Part shown: positions 48,313 to 59,174 of the stretch, one piece after another
How the letters are laid out: every line of letters starts with the position of its first letter
Position numbering within the stretch: the stretch's first letter is position 1
Assembly (NCBI GenBank): GCA_022266195.1
Contig: WHVY01000001.1
Coordinates: 22,630,001-22,694,000 of the forward strand
From: Tetranychus cinnabarinus
Lineage: Eukaryota; Arthropoda; Arachnida; Trombidiformes; Tetranychidae
Reading direction: 5' to 3'
Length of the DNA: 64,000 nt
Program-made: the position numbers and the translations under genes
Notes under the pieces: model-generated
What the model was told of the DNA's origin: nothing
Database searches by the model: none
The model's input: only the letters and a program-made list of their open reading frames with translations

Positions 48313-48630
48313 ATGAGTTTGGATGTTGATTATTATATTGAGCTTGCCGATGATCCACTACCGGAGACGTTAGATGAGTTAGTTTTAATAAGTGATAATT
48401 GTGGAAATAAGAAAATAATCACAAGGAATCAAATGTCAGAACGGATATCGTCCGCAGCAGTTGGCACAAAAATCAAGTTAATAAATGATGCAAAAACTTA
48501 TTTCTTTCTGGCAACAGGACCGGAAGATGCATTGAAAGATGTCAAACAACAGTCGATCCCCACTCGTGTTAGAGAAAGGCTTGGGATAGGCAAGAGCAAC
48601 TCAAAAAAACATCGAAAAAATCAAAATTAA
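48313..48630 (+). CDS. Hypothetical protein, single exon (105 aa)
   Basis: The frame begins MSLDVDYYIELADDPLPETL, with an acidic N-terminal third, a middle with KTYFFLATGPEDALKDV, and a strongly basic tail (GIGKSNSKKHRKNQN) ending at TAA. A GTAAGT donor-like site follows the stop. No domain is recognised. It lies just upstream of locus C on the same strand and could be an upstream exon of it that acquired a stop, or an independent gene. Composition is protein-like rather than random, which favours a real coding sequence. Confidence 0.5.
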   Translation: MSLDVDYYIELADDPLPETLDELVLISDNCGNKKIITRNQMSERISSAAVGTKIKLINDAKTYFFLATGPEDALKDVKQQSIPTRVRERLGIGKSNSKKHRKNQN

Positions 48631-48767
48631 CAAGTAAGTAGTTTTTTCTTTTGAGAAGCAATATTGACATTTTGTGTTATCTATTTTATTTTTATTTGAA
48701 GAGCCACTGGTAAGTTTAGATATGTGAGTCATTCAACTTATCCTGCTTTATTTTATTTCATTTGTAG

Positions 48768-51700
48768 AGCCACCAAGCATGGGACCCAAGCCAGACAACA
48801 AAAAACAATCCAAACCAAAGAATCAAAGCGAATCTAGACCAGTTACGCGCAGCCAAAAAAATTTGGCCTCGCCATCATCTTCATCCAAGGGTCAAACGCA
48901 GAAAAAGCCGTCGAAGCCAAAAAATATTAAACATTCATCTGAGAATAAAGCTGAAAAGCTAAAAAAATTGCGAAGAGAAAGCCTTAAAAATGCGATAAAA
49001 ATTGCGAATAGAACAACTCGCAAGCATTCAGCAGAACCTTCCGCAAGGATAACTGGTAAGTTTGATGACAAACCAATCCAAGCAATTCTGTCTCTCCGCG
49101 CAACAGGAGTGCTGAATATTAGCTCATGCATTCTCCGCACAAGAAGAGTGCTGCAGCATATCTTTAAATCATTAAATCTGTAAAAAATCGTCTAATTTTC
49201 TGTTTTTTTTATTTTCGCAGCTACTTACTCAACAGATAAAGAGGAATGCCATAGGATGGAATCGAATGTCTCGGTTGGAATTTTATCAGTGAATAATCAC
49301 CAAAATGAGATAATCTCGCGTGAAAATATGCCGAAGGTTTCAAATCCGTTGCCAGAACCACCAGAACAAAATATAACTGGTAAGTTTGGTGAAAAACCAA
49401 TCCAAGCAATACTGTCTCTCCGCGCAACAGGAGTGCTGCATATTAGCTCATGCATTCTCCGCACAAGAAGAGTGCTGCAGCATATCTTTAAATCATTAAA
49501 TCTGTAAAAAATCGTCTAATTTTCTGTTTTTTTTATTTTCGCAACTACTTACTCAACAGATAAAGAGGAATGCCATAGGATGGAATCGAATGTCTCGGTT
49601 GGAATTTTATCAGTGAATAATCACCAAAATGAGATAATCTCGCGTGAAAATATGCCGAAGGTTTCAAATCCGTTGCCAGAACCACCAGAACAAAATATAA
49701 CTGGTAAGTTTGGTGAAAAACCAATCCAAGCAATACTGTCTCTCCGCGCAACAGGAGTGCTGAATATTAGCTCATGCATTCTCCGCACAAGAAGAGTGCT
49801 GCAGCATATCTTTAAATCATTAAATCTGTAAAAAATCGTCTAATTTTCTGTTTTTTTTATTTTCGCAGCTACTTACTCAACAGATAAAGAGGAATGCCAT
49901 AGGATGGAATCGAATGTCTCGGTTGGAATTTTATCAGTGAATAATCACCAAAATGAGATAATCTCGCGTGAAAATATGCCGAAGGTTTCAAATCCGTTGC
50001 CAGAACCACCAGAACAAAATATAACTGGTAAGTTTGGTGAAAAACCAATCCAAGCAATACTGTCTCTCCGCGCAACAGGAGTGCTGAATATTAGCTCATG
50101 CATTCTCCGCACAAGAAGAGTGCTGCAGCATATCTTTAAATCATTAAATCTGTAAAAAATCGTCTAATTTTCTGTTTTTTTTTATTTTCGCAGATATTGA
50201 AGTCCTGAATGAAATGACATCAACAGATAAAGAGAAAAGTGAAGAAAAAGGAATGAACTTTGATAAGCTTGAAATGGCTTCAACTCCGTCAACAGATCAA
50301 ATGTTATCATCTAATTTCTGTCAACCAGATCAGGAGGAAGAACTTTCGGAACCAATGATAACAGATCAGTTGGCTGATGACGAGCCACATGAAAACATTC
50401 GTGTATCAACGGTTGATTCAGTTTCGGAAAAATCTCCTGAAATGTCAACATCGCCTCCAGAAACAACGAATGCATTGGCTGCAGTGCCAGAAGATGAGAC
50501 ACCAGAAAATATTGAATTCGAGGAACAATTATCAACTCATTCTGATTTGAATTTGGAGAAAGGTAATTGCATCAAAAGGATTCAACTTAATCATGGCATT
50601 TTCAAAATAGATGAGCATCAGCTTGAGCATACGCCAAAAATGTTGATTTGTTCAGTGTGACTAAGTTGAGACAGCAGTCGTGTATCAACGATTGATTAAG
50701 TTTCGGAAACATCTAAATTTTCTATTTTTTTCTTGATTTCACAGCTACTCACTCAACAGATGAAGAGGAATTCCATGGAATGGAATCAAATGTCTCGGTT
50801 GAAATTTCACTAGTCGAGAGCTACCCAAATGAAGATGTCTTGCATGAAAATGAACCGAAGGTTTCGCATCCGATACCAGAACCTCCAGAACAAAGTACAA
50901 CTGGTAAGTTGAGATATGTGAGTCATTCAACTTATCCTTATGCTTTTTTGCTTTATTTTATCTTCATTTGCAGAGCCACCAAGCATGGGACCCAGGCCAG
51001 ACAACAAAAGGTCAAGAAACCAAACCAAGACAACGATCGAATTAGTTGAAAGAAACCCAAAGATTCCAATCGATTCTAGAGCAGTCACGAGAAGCCAAAA
51101 AAGGCAAAATTCGTCATCTTTGGGCTCGCCATCAACATCTTCATCCAAGGGTCAAACGCAGAAGAAATCTCCGAAGCTATCGCCGCAGTCAAAAAAAGGT
51201 AAACATTCGTCTGTAGACGACGACATTGAGCCACCTTTGGCCTCGCCATCAACATCTTCATCCAGGGGTAAAACGCAGAAGAAATCACCGGAGCTATCAC
51301 CGAATCCGAAAAGAGTTAAACATTTGTCTGTAGACGAAGACATTGAGCCACCTTTGGCCTCGCCATCAACATCTTCATCCAAGGGACAACCGCAGAAAAA
51401 TTCGCCGAAGCGAAAAAAAGTTAAACATTCTTCTGAGATTCAAGACAACGACTATTTCTGGAATCACTTGGACTCTTTCGATTCTTTTGTAAACAAAGTC
51501 GATGAAAAGCTTATGGCGTTCGAACATGATCCAAACCTTTACACTTTGAAGCTGATTCATATTCTTGGCACCCGAATCATTGAGTTGGAAAAAAAATTGA
51601 ATGAGAGGCCTCTCGCGATACAAAATCGTGATGAGTTCTATGAACTAATGAAAGTTGTCAAGGATGGGGAGACTAAACGATTTAAATTCCGAATTAAAAA

Positions 51701-51965
51701 TTCGAATGGGGAATGCGTAACACGAAGCGCCATGGAAACCGAATTTAAGAACAAATATATGCAAAGGCTTACTGCGAGCGATTTCGCCTGTAAGGGCACT
51801 GGAAAATGTAATCATGAACCACTTAAGAAGCAAGGGCGAAATAATAAAATTTTTGATCATCTACGAAAAGTATTGGGTTGGATTATCGAGTGTGGTTATT
51901 GCCCATTAGGCACTAATCATAATATGGAACAGTTCACCAAGCATTTAAAGACGTGCCATTTTTAA
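48768..51965 (+). CDS. Exon-modular zinc-finger family protein, locus C (about 757 aa, seven exons)
   Basis: Exons 48768-49055, 49221-49379, 49545-49703, 49869-50027, 50194-50562, 50745-50903 and 50974-51965; every junction is phase 1 and the first ATG is 48779. Order: basic MGPKPDNKK module; three copies of a 53-codon module (ESNVSVGILSVNN, PEPPEQNITG); a Thr/Ser/Glu-rich module; a fourth 53-codon-type module; and the terminal exon with EPPSMGPRPD, three Ser/Pro/Lys repeats, LIHILGTRIIELEKKLNERP, and the C-terminal domain with CKGTGKCNH and C-x2-C-x13-H-x4-H (CGYC..HLKTCH). The terminal exon is open throughout, unlike loci B and D. The third exon has lost its acceptor (AA for AG at 49543-49544); skipping keeps the frame. 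Function unknown; a nuclear role is inferred from the finger and basic stretches. Confidence 0.7.
49221..50193 (+). repeat. Three tandem 324-bp exon-intron units in locus C
   Basis: Exon starts at 49221, 49545 and 49869 are 324 bp apart. Each unit is a 159-base exon plus an intron carrying GGAGTGCTGAATATTAGCTC and CATTCTCCGCACAAGAAGAG, a short relative of the fold-back family. Copies differ at very few bases: the second acceptor is GCAA rather than GCAG, the first intron has GCATATT for GAATATT, and the last intron has one extra T. Overlapping frames in both directions are by-products. Confidence 0.92.
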
Positions 51966-52023
51966 GAATCGACCATACCTCATTCGGTAGACCAAGAATT
52001 GAAAGATTAAGGATATCTCCACT

Positions 52024-52208
52024 CCACCTCATCTCTTCTGGCGTGGGGAATCCATGAGAGCTCTTGACGCCATTGACCAATATAAGCATTGCATGGCTCA
52101 TGGATTCTCCACATAAGAGGAGTGTTGTGAGCTAGCTCTCATGGATTCTCCACCCGAGAAGAGTGCTAAGTGAAGGTTAAAAAATTGATGCATTTTAAAA
52201 ATTACTTT
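52024..52208. repeat. Fold-back repeat copies downstream of locus C
   Basis: Contains TCTTCTGGCGTGGGGAATCC, TTGACGCCATTGACCAATAT and CATGGATTCTCCACATAAGA in inverted orientation relative to the 53-54 kb array. A second partial copy carries TCCACCCGAGAAGAGTGC. No gene. Confidence 0.85.
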
Positions 52209-52930
52209 TGAGCTAGCTCTCATGGATTCTCCACATATGCAGAGTGCTAAGTGAAGGTTAAGTTATTCTTCGCAGTGAAGTTTAAAAAATTGATGCATTT
52301 TAAAAATTACAATTTATACATGATTGTTGCCATAGGAAATTGAAGCAAATCAAATTTTCGGGTCAAAAAAGGTTTCGCATTTATTTGTATCAAATTAAAG
52401 AGCATAGTTAAAATTACAATCAGTCATCAAGAGGATCCATTAAACATGGCAAACTATCAAATGATTGGTAAAAACAGTTTTTCATGAAATCTAGACCTAG
52501 ACATATATGATGCTTTTTTTCCGGCAAACATTGTTCAATTTTATAATAAAACGAAATCGGTTGTCTTTTTGCATTCCATGCATTTATAAATCGTATAGAT
52601 TTTTCAGTAATTACGCTGAATTTGCACCTTACATCAATGATGGAGATTTGTGGCAACAGTTCAATTATTTCTGGAATATGTTTGTCTTCGATGATAGTGT
52701 CTTTAGAACTCCTAATAGCCAGGTGTTTTAAATTTGGATATTTGCTCAATACTTTTTTGATAGTATGCCAGTCTGGAGAAAGGTAGCGATTCCTCTAAAA
52801 GATAATTTGTAAAAAAATAATTAGATAATTTCTTACCATACAATTAATACATGTACTTACAGTCTCTATGACCAGATCTCGCATGGAATAATTTTTTATC
52901 GTCTGATTAACAGATACTGACGTAACATCT
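52209..52930 (-). pseudogene. Truncated duplicate of the F-box gene (last exon and part of exon 5)
   Basis: This segment equals 61891-62612 with only about two base changes noticed (shift 9682). It holds the whole last exon (52794-52420, encoding RNRYLSPDWHT to MDPLDD and stop) and about 70 bases of exon 5 with its donor. It breaks off at about 52930 inside exon 5. The F-box and first LRR-like part are missing, so it is a partial copy. Confidence 0.88.
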
Positions 52931-53097
52931 GTTTTGAACAGCTTCAAAAATTTAGAGGTAATGTTTTATGTGGTCTTATCTCGTGTGTACCTAATTTTTC
53001 CTTTTCTCCATTGTAAAAATAATATCAGTACACTATTTGATCAATTATTGTGTTCAAAGGTGAGCGGCAAAGATTGAAGTAATAAATGATGTTGATT

Positions 53098-54165
53098 TAG
53101 CACTCTGCATATGTGGAGAATCCATGAGAGCTAGCTCACAACACTCTTCTTATGTGGAAAATCCATGAGAGCTAGCTCACAACACTCTTCTTATGTGGAG
53201 AATCCATGAGCCATGCAATGCTTATATTGGTCAATGGCGTCAAGAGCTCTCATGGATTCCCCACGCCAGAAGAGATTCATGTTCTTGGTTGAGTCTCAGG
53301 AGTGCTGAATCAACAATCAATTTGGGACCTTTTCGTTATCAAATCTGATACCAAAGGTTCACAATTGATTGTTGATTTAGCACTCTTCTTATGTGGAGAA
53401 TCCATGAGCCATGCAATGCTTATATTGGTCAATGGCGTCAAGAGCTCTCATGGATTCCCCACGCCAGAAGAGATTCATGTTCTTGGTTGAGTCTCAGGAG
53501 TGCTGAATCAACAATCAATTTGGGACCTTTTCGTTATCAAATCTGATACCAAAGGTTCACAATTGATTGTTGATTTAGCACTCTTCTTATGTGGAGAATC
53601 CATGAGCCATGCAATGCTTATATTGGTCAATGGCGTCAAGAGCTCTCATGGATTCCCCACGCCAGAAGAGATTCATGTTCTTGGTTGAGTCTCAGGAGTG
53701 CTGAATCAACAATCAATTTGGGACCTTTTCGTTATCAAATCTGATACCAAAGGTTCACAATTGATTGTTGATTTAGCACTCTTCTTATGTGGAGAATCCA
53801 TGAGCCATGCAATGCTTATATTGGTCAATGGCGTCAAGAGCTCTCATGGATTCCCCACGCCAGAAGAGATTCATGTTCTTGGTTGAGTCTCAGGAGTGCT
53901 GAATCAACAATCAATTTGGGACCTTTTCGTTAACAAATCTGATACCAAAGGTTCACAATTGATTGTTGATTTAGCACTCTTCTTATGTGGAGAATCCATG
54001 AGCCATGCAATGCTTATATTGGTCAATGGCGTCAAGAGCTCTCATGGATTCCCCACGCCAGAAGAGATTCATGTTCTTGGTTGAGTCTCAGGAGTGCTGA
54101 ATCAACAATCAATTTGGGACCTTTTCGTTAACAAATCTGATACCAAAGGTTCACAATTGATTGCC
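53098..54165 (+). repeat. 198-bp fold-back satellite, about five units
   Basis: Units starting GGAGTGCTGAATCAACAATC recur every 198 bp (frames at 53302, 53500, 53698 and 53896 are identical apart from one residue). Each unit has two fold-back pairs: GAGTGCTGAATCAACAATC with GATTGTTGATTTAGCACTC, and TTATGTGGAGAATCCATGAG with CTCATGGATTCCCCACGCC. The 62-codon frames are by-products. Single inverted or direct copies are scattered over 42-64 kb. Confidence 0.95.
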
Positions 54166-54371
54166 CAATAGTTACTAGCGATGGCTGACTAATAGGAGCT
54201 ACTTTTCTCAATCTTGGAGAAAGAAGGAGTGCTCAATTGTACAGCTTCTCAATCTTTGTAAATTAAATATTTGAAAATAATATTCACCTCATGTCTAAAT
54301 AACAGTATAAAATGATTTATTTAATTTATACATTGTTTCAATAAATACAAATTGTAAAAGCGATAAATTGA
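54166..54371. other. Spacer between the 198-bp array and the next gene
   Basis: AT-rich, no frame. Around 54174 it has TAGCGATGGCTGACTA, whose reverse complement occurs near 46672, another sign of inverted sharing with the 44-47 kb interval. Confidence 0.4.
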
Positions 54372-55129
54372 TTATTGAGCGGAGTTATCATCAATCACCT
54401 CTTCCGATTCGACGCCTTTATCTAAATTTGAATCGTCTGGCTGGACTCCATGTTCATCAAAATGCTCTTTCAAATGTTTTGAAAATTGCTCAAAATTAGA
54501 GCCATTGCCTAGTGGGCAATAAATACACACAAAGGCGTAACGCAAATTTTTTCTTATATGGTCGTAAATTTTGTTACTTCGACCTTTTTTCTCAAGGGGT
54601 GGATGATTACAATTTGGAGTCCCCTTACACGCAAAGAGGTTTTTAGGAAGTGGTTTCATGTATTTCTTCTTAAACTCGCTTTCCATGTCATATTTTCTAA
54701 CGAATTCGCCATTCATCTTCTTGATTCGATAAGTGAATAGTTTACGCTGTCCATCTTTGGTTATCCAAATGCTTTCATTCATGTTTTCATCATGATTTTG
54801 TTGAGGAGTACAACTGAAAATAAATTTAATCAAAAACCATGAACATAAATGAATAATGTTTGATTATGCATAATTTTACTTACTTCAACTTGCACTGTTC
54901 CAATGATTGTCGGAGTTCGTCCACCTGTTTTTTTAATGATGCAATTTCTTGTTGCATAAATGTGATGTTTGCTGGAATCGCGTTTGAATCAAGTGATCCA
55001 GCTGAAAAAAAGATGATAATTGTGGTTAAAAATAAACAAGAATAAACTGATTGGCTTACCTTCTTCGTCTGATACTTGTGACATCGTCTTTTGAGATCGC
55101 GTCCGATATCTAGAATTTTCGGGAGGCAT
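54372..55129 (-). CDS. Short family member with coiled coil and C2H2-like finger (209 aa, three exons)
   Basis: Exons 55129-55060, 55001-54884 and 54813-54372 join cleanly (phases 1 and 2; GTAAGC..CAG and GTAAGT..CAG). Exon 1 encodes MPPENSRYRTRSQKTMSQV. Exon 2 encodes a likely coiled coil (MQQEIASLKKQVDELRQSLE). Exon 3 carries the conserved domain, starting ESIWITKDGQRKLFTYRIKK, then CKGTPNCNH and CIYC..HLKEH (C-x2-C-x13-H-x3-H), with an acidic tail. No stop or frameshift. It lacks the Ser/Pro/Lys repeats of its relatives and is the most compact complete member, so it is the best reference for the domain. The coiled coil suggests dimer formation. Function unknown. Confidence 0.8.
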
Positions 55130-55410
55130 GATTAATTGATGAATGAATGAAACTGTCTGAATAAAAAATTGTGAAAAATGAGAAAAAGACAGAGATGAAT
55201 ACGAATAGCCGTTTACTAATAGCTTTAAATTGAAGCTTCTTATGAATGGTTGAAATGAGCGAGTGAATGGCGCCATCTAAAGGCTAGGCTAGAGAGCAAC
55301 CAACCTTTACAACTGCAAAGAGTAAATCAATTAGACCTAGAGCAATTCGTGACATCGCTCCTCTTTATTTTGAGATAAAGGATTAGGTGCATTAAGCAAC
55401 TGCAAATAGA
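55130..55410. other. Intergenic between two minus-strand genes
   Basis: This holds the promoter side of the 209-aa gene. I see no convincing TATA element. A long minus-strand frame crosses it without recognised content. Confidence 0.4.
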
Positions 55411-56605
55411 CTAATTTAAATTCATTATCTCACTTACATTGCTCTCGTTTGCTGAAATTCTAACCGATGAATCCAATTCCGCCTCTCTATCTGTTGAGCG
55501 ATTATCTGCGAAAATTAGATGGTTTGATAAGTTAGATTAGTAAGAGTTATCAAAATAAATTGCATGCTTCGCATGACAAATGACTCGTCATCGACAAACT
55601 TACCAATTATCTTCGGTGCTGAAAGCTCTGACGGAGTTGAAACCATTGCATCTTGATTAAATTCTTCTTCATTACCTTTCTCCAAATTTAAAGTGGAATG
55701 AGTTGACTTCGGCGATTTCTTCTGAGTTTGACCCTTGGATGAAGATGGTGATGGCGAGGCCAAAGGTGACGGATTTTTCCTTTTTTGGGTTCGCGTGACT
55801 GCTCTAGAATCGCTATGAATCTTTGGCTTGGATTGTTCTTTTGACCCGTTCTTGTCTGGCTTGGGTTCCATGCTTAATGGATCTTCAAATAGAAATGAAA
55901 AGTATATTAGTTAGATTTAATTGTCTGTTGCAATGCCTTTGTTAGGTGAGATTGAGTTGAATCGTTAGTTCAATCCTTTTGATGCAATTACCTTTCTCTA
56001 AATTTAAATGAGTTGATAGTTGTTCCTCGAATTCAATATTTTCTGGTGTCTCATCTTCTGGCACTGCAGCCAAAGCATTCGTTGTTTCTGGAGGCGATGT
56101 TGACATTTCAGGAGATTTTTCCGAAACTGAATCAACCGTTGATACACGAATGTTTTCATGTGGCTCGTCATCAACCAACTGATCTGTTATCATTGGTTCC
56201 TCCTGATCTGGTTGACAGAAATTAGATGATAACATTGTTGTATCTTGGATGCACAAAATTTCAATTGGTAAATAATTAAATCAACTTACTTAGTTCAATG
56301 ATATCCTGTCTTGTACTCGGGTCCAAATCTGATGATGTTTCGTTCAATAAATCAATTATTTCTTGAGCTCGATCTTTAAATATTGATGGTGATGACTCTG
56401 GTACTTGGATGGGGGATCGATCCATCATTCTCAATGATTTCGGACCTGAAACAATCATAAAGATTCACTTATATAATACTTGTAACACTTTATTTAATAT
56501 TAACTTACTTTCGATTTGATAACTTCTTATGAATGCGAGAAACGATTTACAAAGAGATAATTCAGCTTCAAGCTTAGAGCGTGCAACTTCTTTTGTTGAA
56601 GCCAT
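55411..56605 (-). CDS. Exon-modular family, locus A: N-terminal modules (about 292 aa, five exons)
   Basis: Exons 56605-56509, 56445-56290, 56243-55992, 55882-55604 and 55505-55411, all joined in phase 1. Exon 1 begins MASTKEVARSKLEAELSL, the only clear 5' start exon of the family in this window. Exon 2 has SPSIFKDRAQEIIDLLNE. Exon 3 is the Thr/Ser/Glu-rich module (STVDSVSEKSPEMSTSPPE). Exon 4 has MEPKPDKNGSKEQSKPK and one Ser/Pro/Lys repeat. Exon 5 resembles the 53-codon module of locus C and runs to a stop after NESN. A strong GTAAGT at that point might instead splice on, but it is phase 0 and no matching acceptor was found. No zinc-finger domain is joined to it; the next gene downstream has that domain with its own start, so one ancestral gene may have been split. 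Confidence 0.6.
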
Positions 56606-57171
56606 TTTAGCTAATGAGATCTAGGCATCTTGGGTCTTAACAGTTTTGATTATTTTGCCTTGCGAGTCACCTAATTTGTCAAATTACCGTGGGAGCCTAA
56701 AAGCACAAATAGATTTAATCAACCTGCTTGTTCACCACGCTTGTATTTTACTGATAATAATAATTGTTTATGATTAATCTTAAAATTAATTTTCTCGGTA
56801 TTCAAGATGAATTTAATATTAATTAATCAATCTAATTTTGAGAAATAATTTATTTTCAAAAGTTGGTCCATTTTTAATGATGCCAACCTTAAGTTTTAAA
56901 TTAAGTAAATTAACATCATTAGCCATCATTCTATCGATGACAAAGATTTCCAAAGATTGTCATTCCAATAAAGATGATGATTAAGATAACAAATTATTAA
57001 CTATGAGATCAAGCTTAAGTGATTATCAAGTGATTAAATGTCATCAGAGCAATTAACTGATATTTGTAAGTCATAATTTGGAATTTATATTGCATTATTA
57101 GTTTCAAGATTGATGGAATAAATCAGTTTCTGAAGCATTTTCAACAGTTGATGCTGCATCATCAGTTACGC
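56606..57171. other. Intergenic with inverted shared sequence
   Basis: No gene seen. About 56900-57045 is the reverse complement of 43567-43690, and about 57127-57170 matches the 197-bp tandem repeat at 43.7-44.1 kb. It ends at a fold-back repeat copy. Confidence 0.55.
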
Positions 57172-57335
57172 TCATGGATTCCCCACGCCAGAAGAGATTC
57201 ATGTTCTTGGTTGAGTCTCAGGAGTGCTGAATCAACAATCAATTTGGGACCTTTTCGTTATCAAATCTGATACCAAAGGTTCACAATTGATTGTTGAAGC
57301 AGCACTCTTCAGATGTGGAGAATCCATGAGCCTGT
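57172..57335 (+). repeat. Dispersed copy of the 198-bp fold-back repeat
   Basis: Runs from CTCATGGATTCCCCACGCCA through CAATCAATTTGGGACC and CAATTGATTGTTG to GTGGAGAATCCATGAG, in the same orientation as the array at 53 kb. Confidence 0.88.
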
Positions 57336-57485
57336 CTTCTTGGAAGAAGAAACAAAAAGGATAAGTGACCAGTTGAAAGAGATAATATTGAAAGAAAACA
57401 TGAGAATAATATCTGAATATGATTCACTGTGCAATCAATAAATTATTCATGCACCACTAGTTGCAACATGGAATCCTGTCAGTTT

Positions 57486-57956
57486 TCAGCAAAACCAAAG
57501 AAACAGCGAAAAGAGATTAAACACTAATTTGGAAACATCGACATTGCCACAGAATATTTCACATTTTGTGCAAAAATTGATTCGTGGTAAAGGCATCTGT
57601 GCTCCCTCAGCGTTCATCCATTCACTACCATTACATTTTAAAGGACAATATGGTATCTCGGATGAGTAATTTCTGACATAATACCCAACACAAGCTTTGC
57701 AAAAAACAAGCTTACAACCAGTAGGGCTCGTTCCATGGATAGTTGGTTCTCTAGCAGGATTTGAACAAAACACACACATGTATTTTTTGAAACAATTCAT
57801 GTCGACAACCTGCCAAGTTTGAATATCGTAAAAGTCATCTTTTTCTTGAGTATAACGATCTGCCAAGCCCAAAAACTGCCGAATATGCATAAGTTGGTCT
57901 TTAGCGAAAGAGTTGGTCCAAAGAGTTAGTCGCATCAATTCAAGGTTTGCAGCCAT
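57486..57956 (-). CDS. Cys-rich zinc-binding-type protein (156 aa)
   Basis: The first ATG of the frame is at 57956 (MAANLELMRLTLWTNSF). The middle has CVFC, then TGCKLVFCKAC, then YCPLKC, and near the end FCTKCEIFC: about ten cysteines in pairs two to five residues apart, with one His (TIHGT) nearby. This resembles a RING or PHD-like treble-clef or a ribbon with a second knuckle. The exact family is not recognised. The last dozen residues are hydrophobic (VFNLFSLFLWFC) and may be intron read-through, so a further exon is possible. Function could be protein-protein contact or ubiquitin transfer; that is conjecture. Confidence 0.55.
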   Translation of the reverse strand: MAANLELMRLTLWTNSFAKDQLMHIRQFLGLADRYTQEKDDFYDIQTWQVVDMNCFKKYMCVFCSNPAREPTIHGTSPTGCKLVFCKACVGYYVRNYSSEIPYCPLKCNGSEWMNAEGAQMPLPRINFCTKCEIFCGNVDVSKLVFNLFSLFLWFC

Positions 57957-58484
57957 TAGAAAATATTTGTTAAGCACACGGAGTTGCGAATAAAAAACAC
58001 TTTTGAACTATTATGTTACTAAAAAGATTAAAATTAAAACGATGGCATAAAATGATCTCGAACAATAACGACGAATAGTCAGAAGAAGTATCAGATTAAC
58101 ATTTAAAAAATAGCCACCAAAAAACGTTGACAGTTGAGTGTGAGCGCCAAATATGAATTCCTCTATCGCTTTATTTTGCAAGGAAGCAACAAAAATGACT
58201 GATCGAATCGAAATTTGACGAAATTCAAAAGACGATATACACTAGTTTCACGGACATCTTTTTTTGATAGACGCCATCTACTACAGAGAGTACTCAGAAA
58301 ATGCACCACTGTGGAAATAGCTTATTCTCACTATTTATCGAGTAGTCAATTTCATGATTTTCAATCTCACTTAATAGAAAGAGTTTTATTCAGCTTTTTA
58401 TTTTAAATTGTAATCTTTTTACTTTTATCTCAATGCTGAACGTAAGTTGATCAACCCATTTGGGCCACTTACTAATCTTATCAA
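57957..58484. other. Intergenic, nothing recognised
   Basis: Upstream side of the Cys-rich gene on the minus strand. The 63-codon plus-strand frame at 58215-58406 has no domain and is treated as chance. Confidence 0.45.
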
Positions 58485-58600
58485 CAGATAGAGAGGCGGA
58501 ATTGGATTCATCGGTTAGAATTTCAGCAAACGAGAGCAATGTAAGTGAGATAATGAATTTAAATTAGTCTATTTGCGGTTGCTTAATGCACCTAAATCTT
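58485..58600 (+). pseudogene. Relic exon of the family, inverted copy of 55390-55505
   Basis: After TCTTATCAACAG the sequence encodes the same DREAELDSSVRISANESN module as the last exon of locus A, with the same GTAAGT and the same following TAG. Adjacent sequence to GGTTGCTTAATGCACCTAAA also matches, in opposite orientation. It lies 0.6 kb upstream of locus D but in no evident frame with it. Confidence 0.65.
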
Positions 58601-58615
58601 TTCAATATTGACCTC

Positions 58616-58722
58616 CTTAAGTCTCCACACAAGAGGAGATGGCAAACATGAATCTCTTCTTGTGTGGAGAATGTATGAGAGCTCTTGACGCCATTGCATA
58701 GCTCTCCATACAAAAGGAGTGC
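58616..58722. repeat. Dispersed fold-back repeat copy
   Basis: Contains CTCCACACAAGAGGAGATGG, CTCTTCTTGTGTGGAGAATG, GCTCTTGACGCCATTG and CATACAAAAGGAGTGCTTGA. Confidence 0.75.
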
Positions 58723-59174
58723 TTGAATACAATTTCAATACCATTGAGGTTAACTTCAACAAAACTTCGACTCACAAGCAAAATTTAGTGAACATGATAA
58801 TGTAATTGAGAAAAATTATTGATGATAAGGATTGGAAAGTGATCGAATTTCGAGGTCAATTCATTTTTTAAACGGATTCACCTCAAGAAGTTGAAAATAT
58901 AATTAAAAGGTATGACCGGCAAATGGATTGTGATTCTTTATCACCTTTATCTTTATTTAAATTTATTGTAAAAGATCGTTCTAACTCAATCAACATTCCA
59001 ATTCCGTTAATTGTTTACTCGCTTTTACACTTTTTTACAATACTCCTAGGTCTAACAATGTAGTTATGACCAATCTCACCTAACAAACACCTCATATAGG
59101 AGGCATTTAAATCAACAATTAAAATTAAATTTAACTAATTTACTTTTCATTTCTATTTTCATCACTATTTGAAG
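58723..59174. other. Intergenic upstream of locus D
   Basis: AT-rich; no gene recognised. It ends in the acceptor-like TTTGAAG directly before AGCCACCAAGCATGGGACCC. Confidence 0.4.

Noticed and set aside
48711..48718. 8-base micro-exon (AGCCACTG) upstream of locus C
   Set aside because: It has acceptor and donor-like borders, but its length would shift the family's constant phase 1; it is more likely a decayed exon border.
53302..54084. Four tandem 62-codon frames as a gene cluster
   Set aside because: They are by-products of the 198-bp fold-back satellite; the same frame recurs wherever the repeat does and has no start context or domain.
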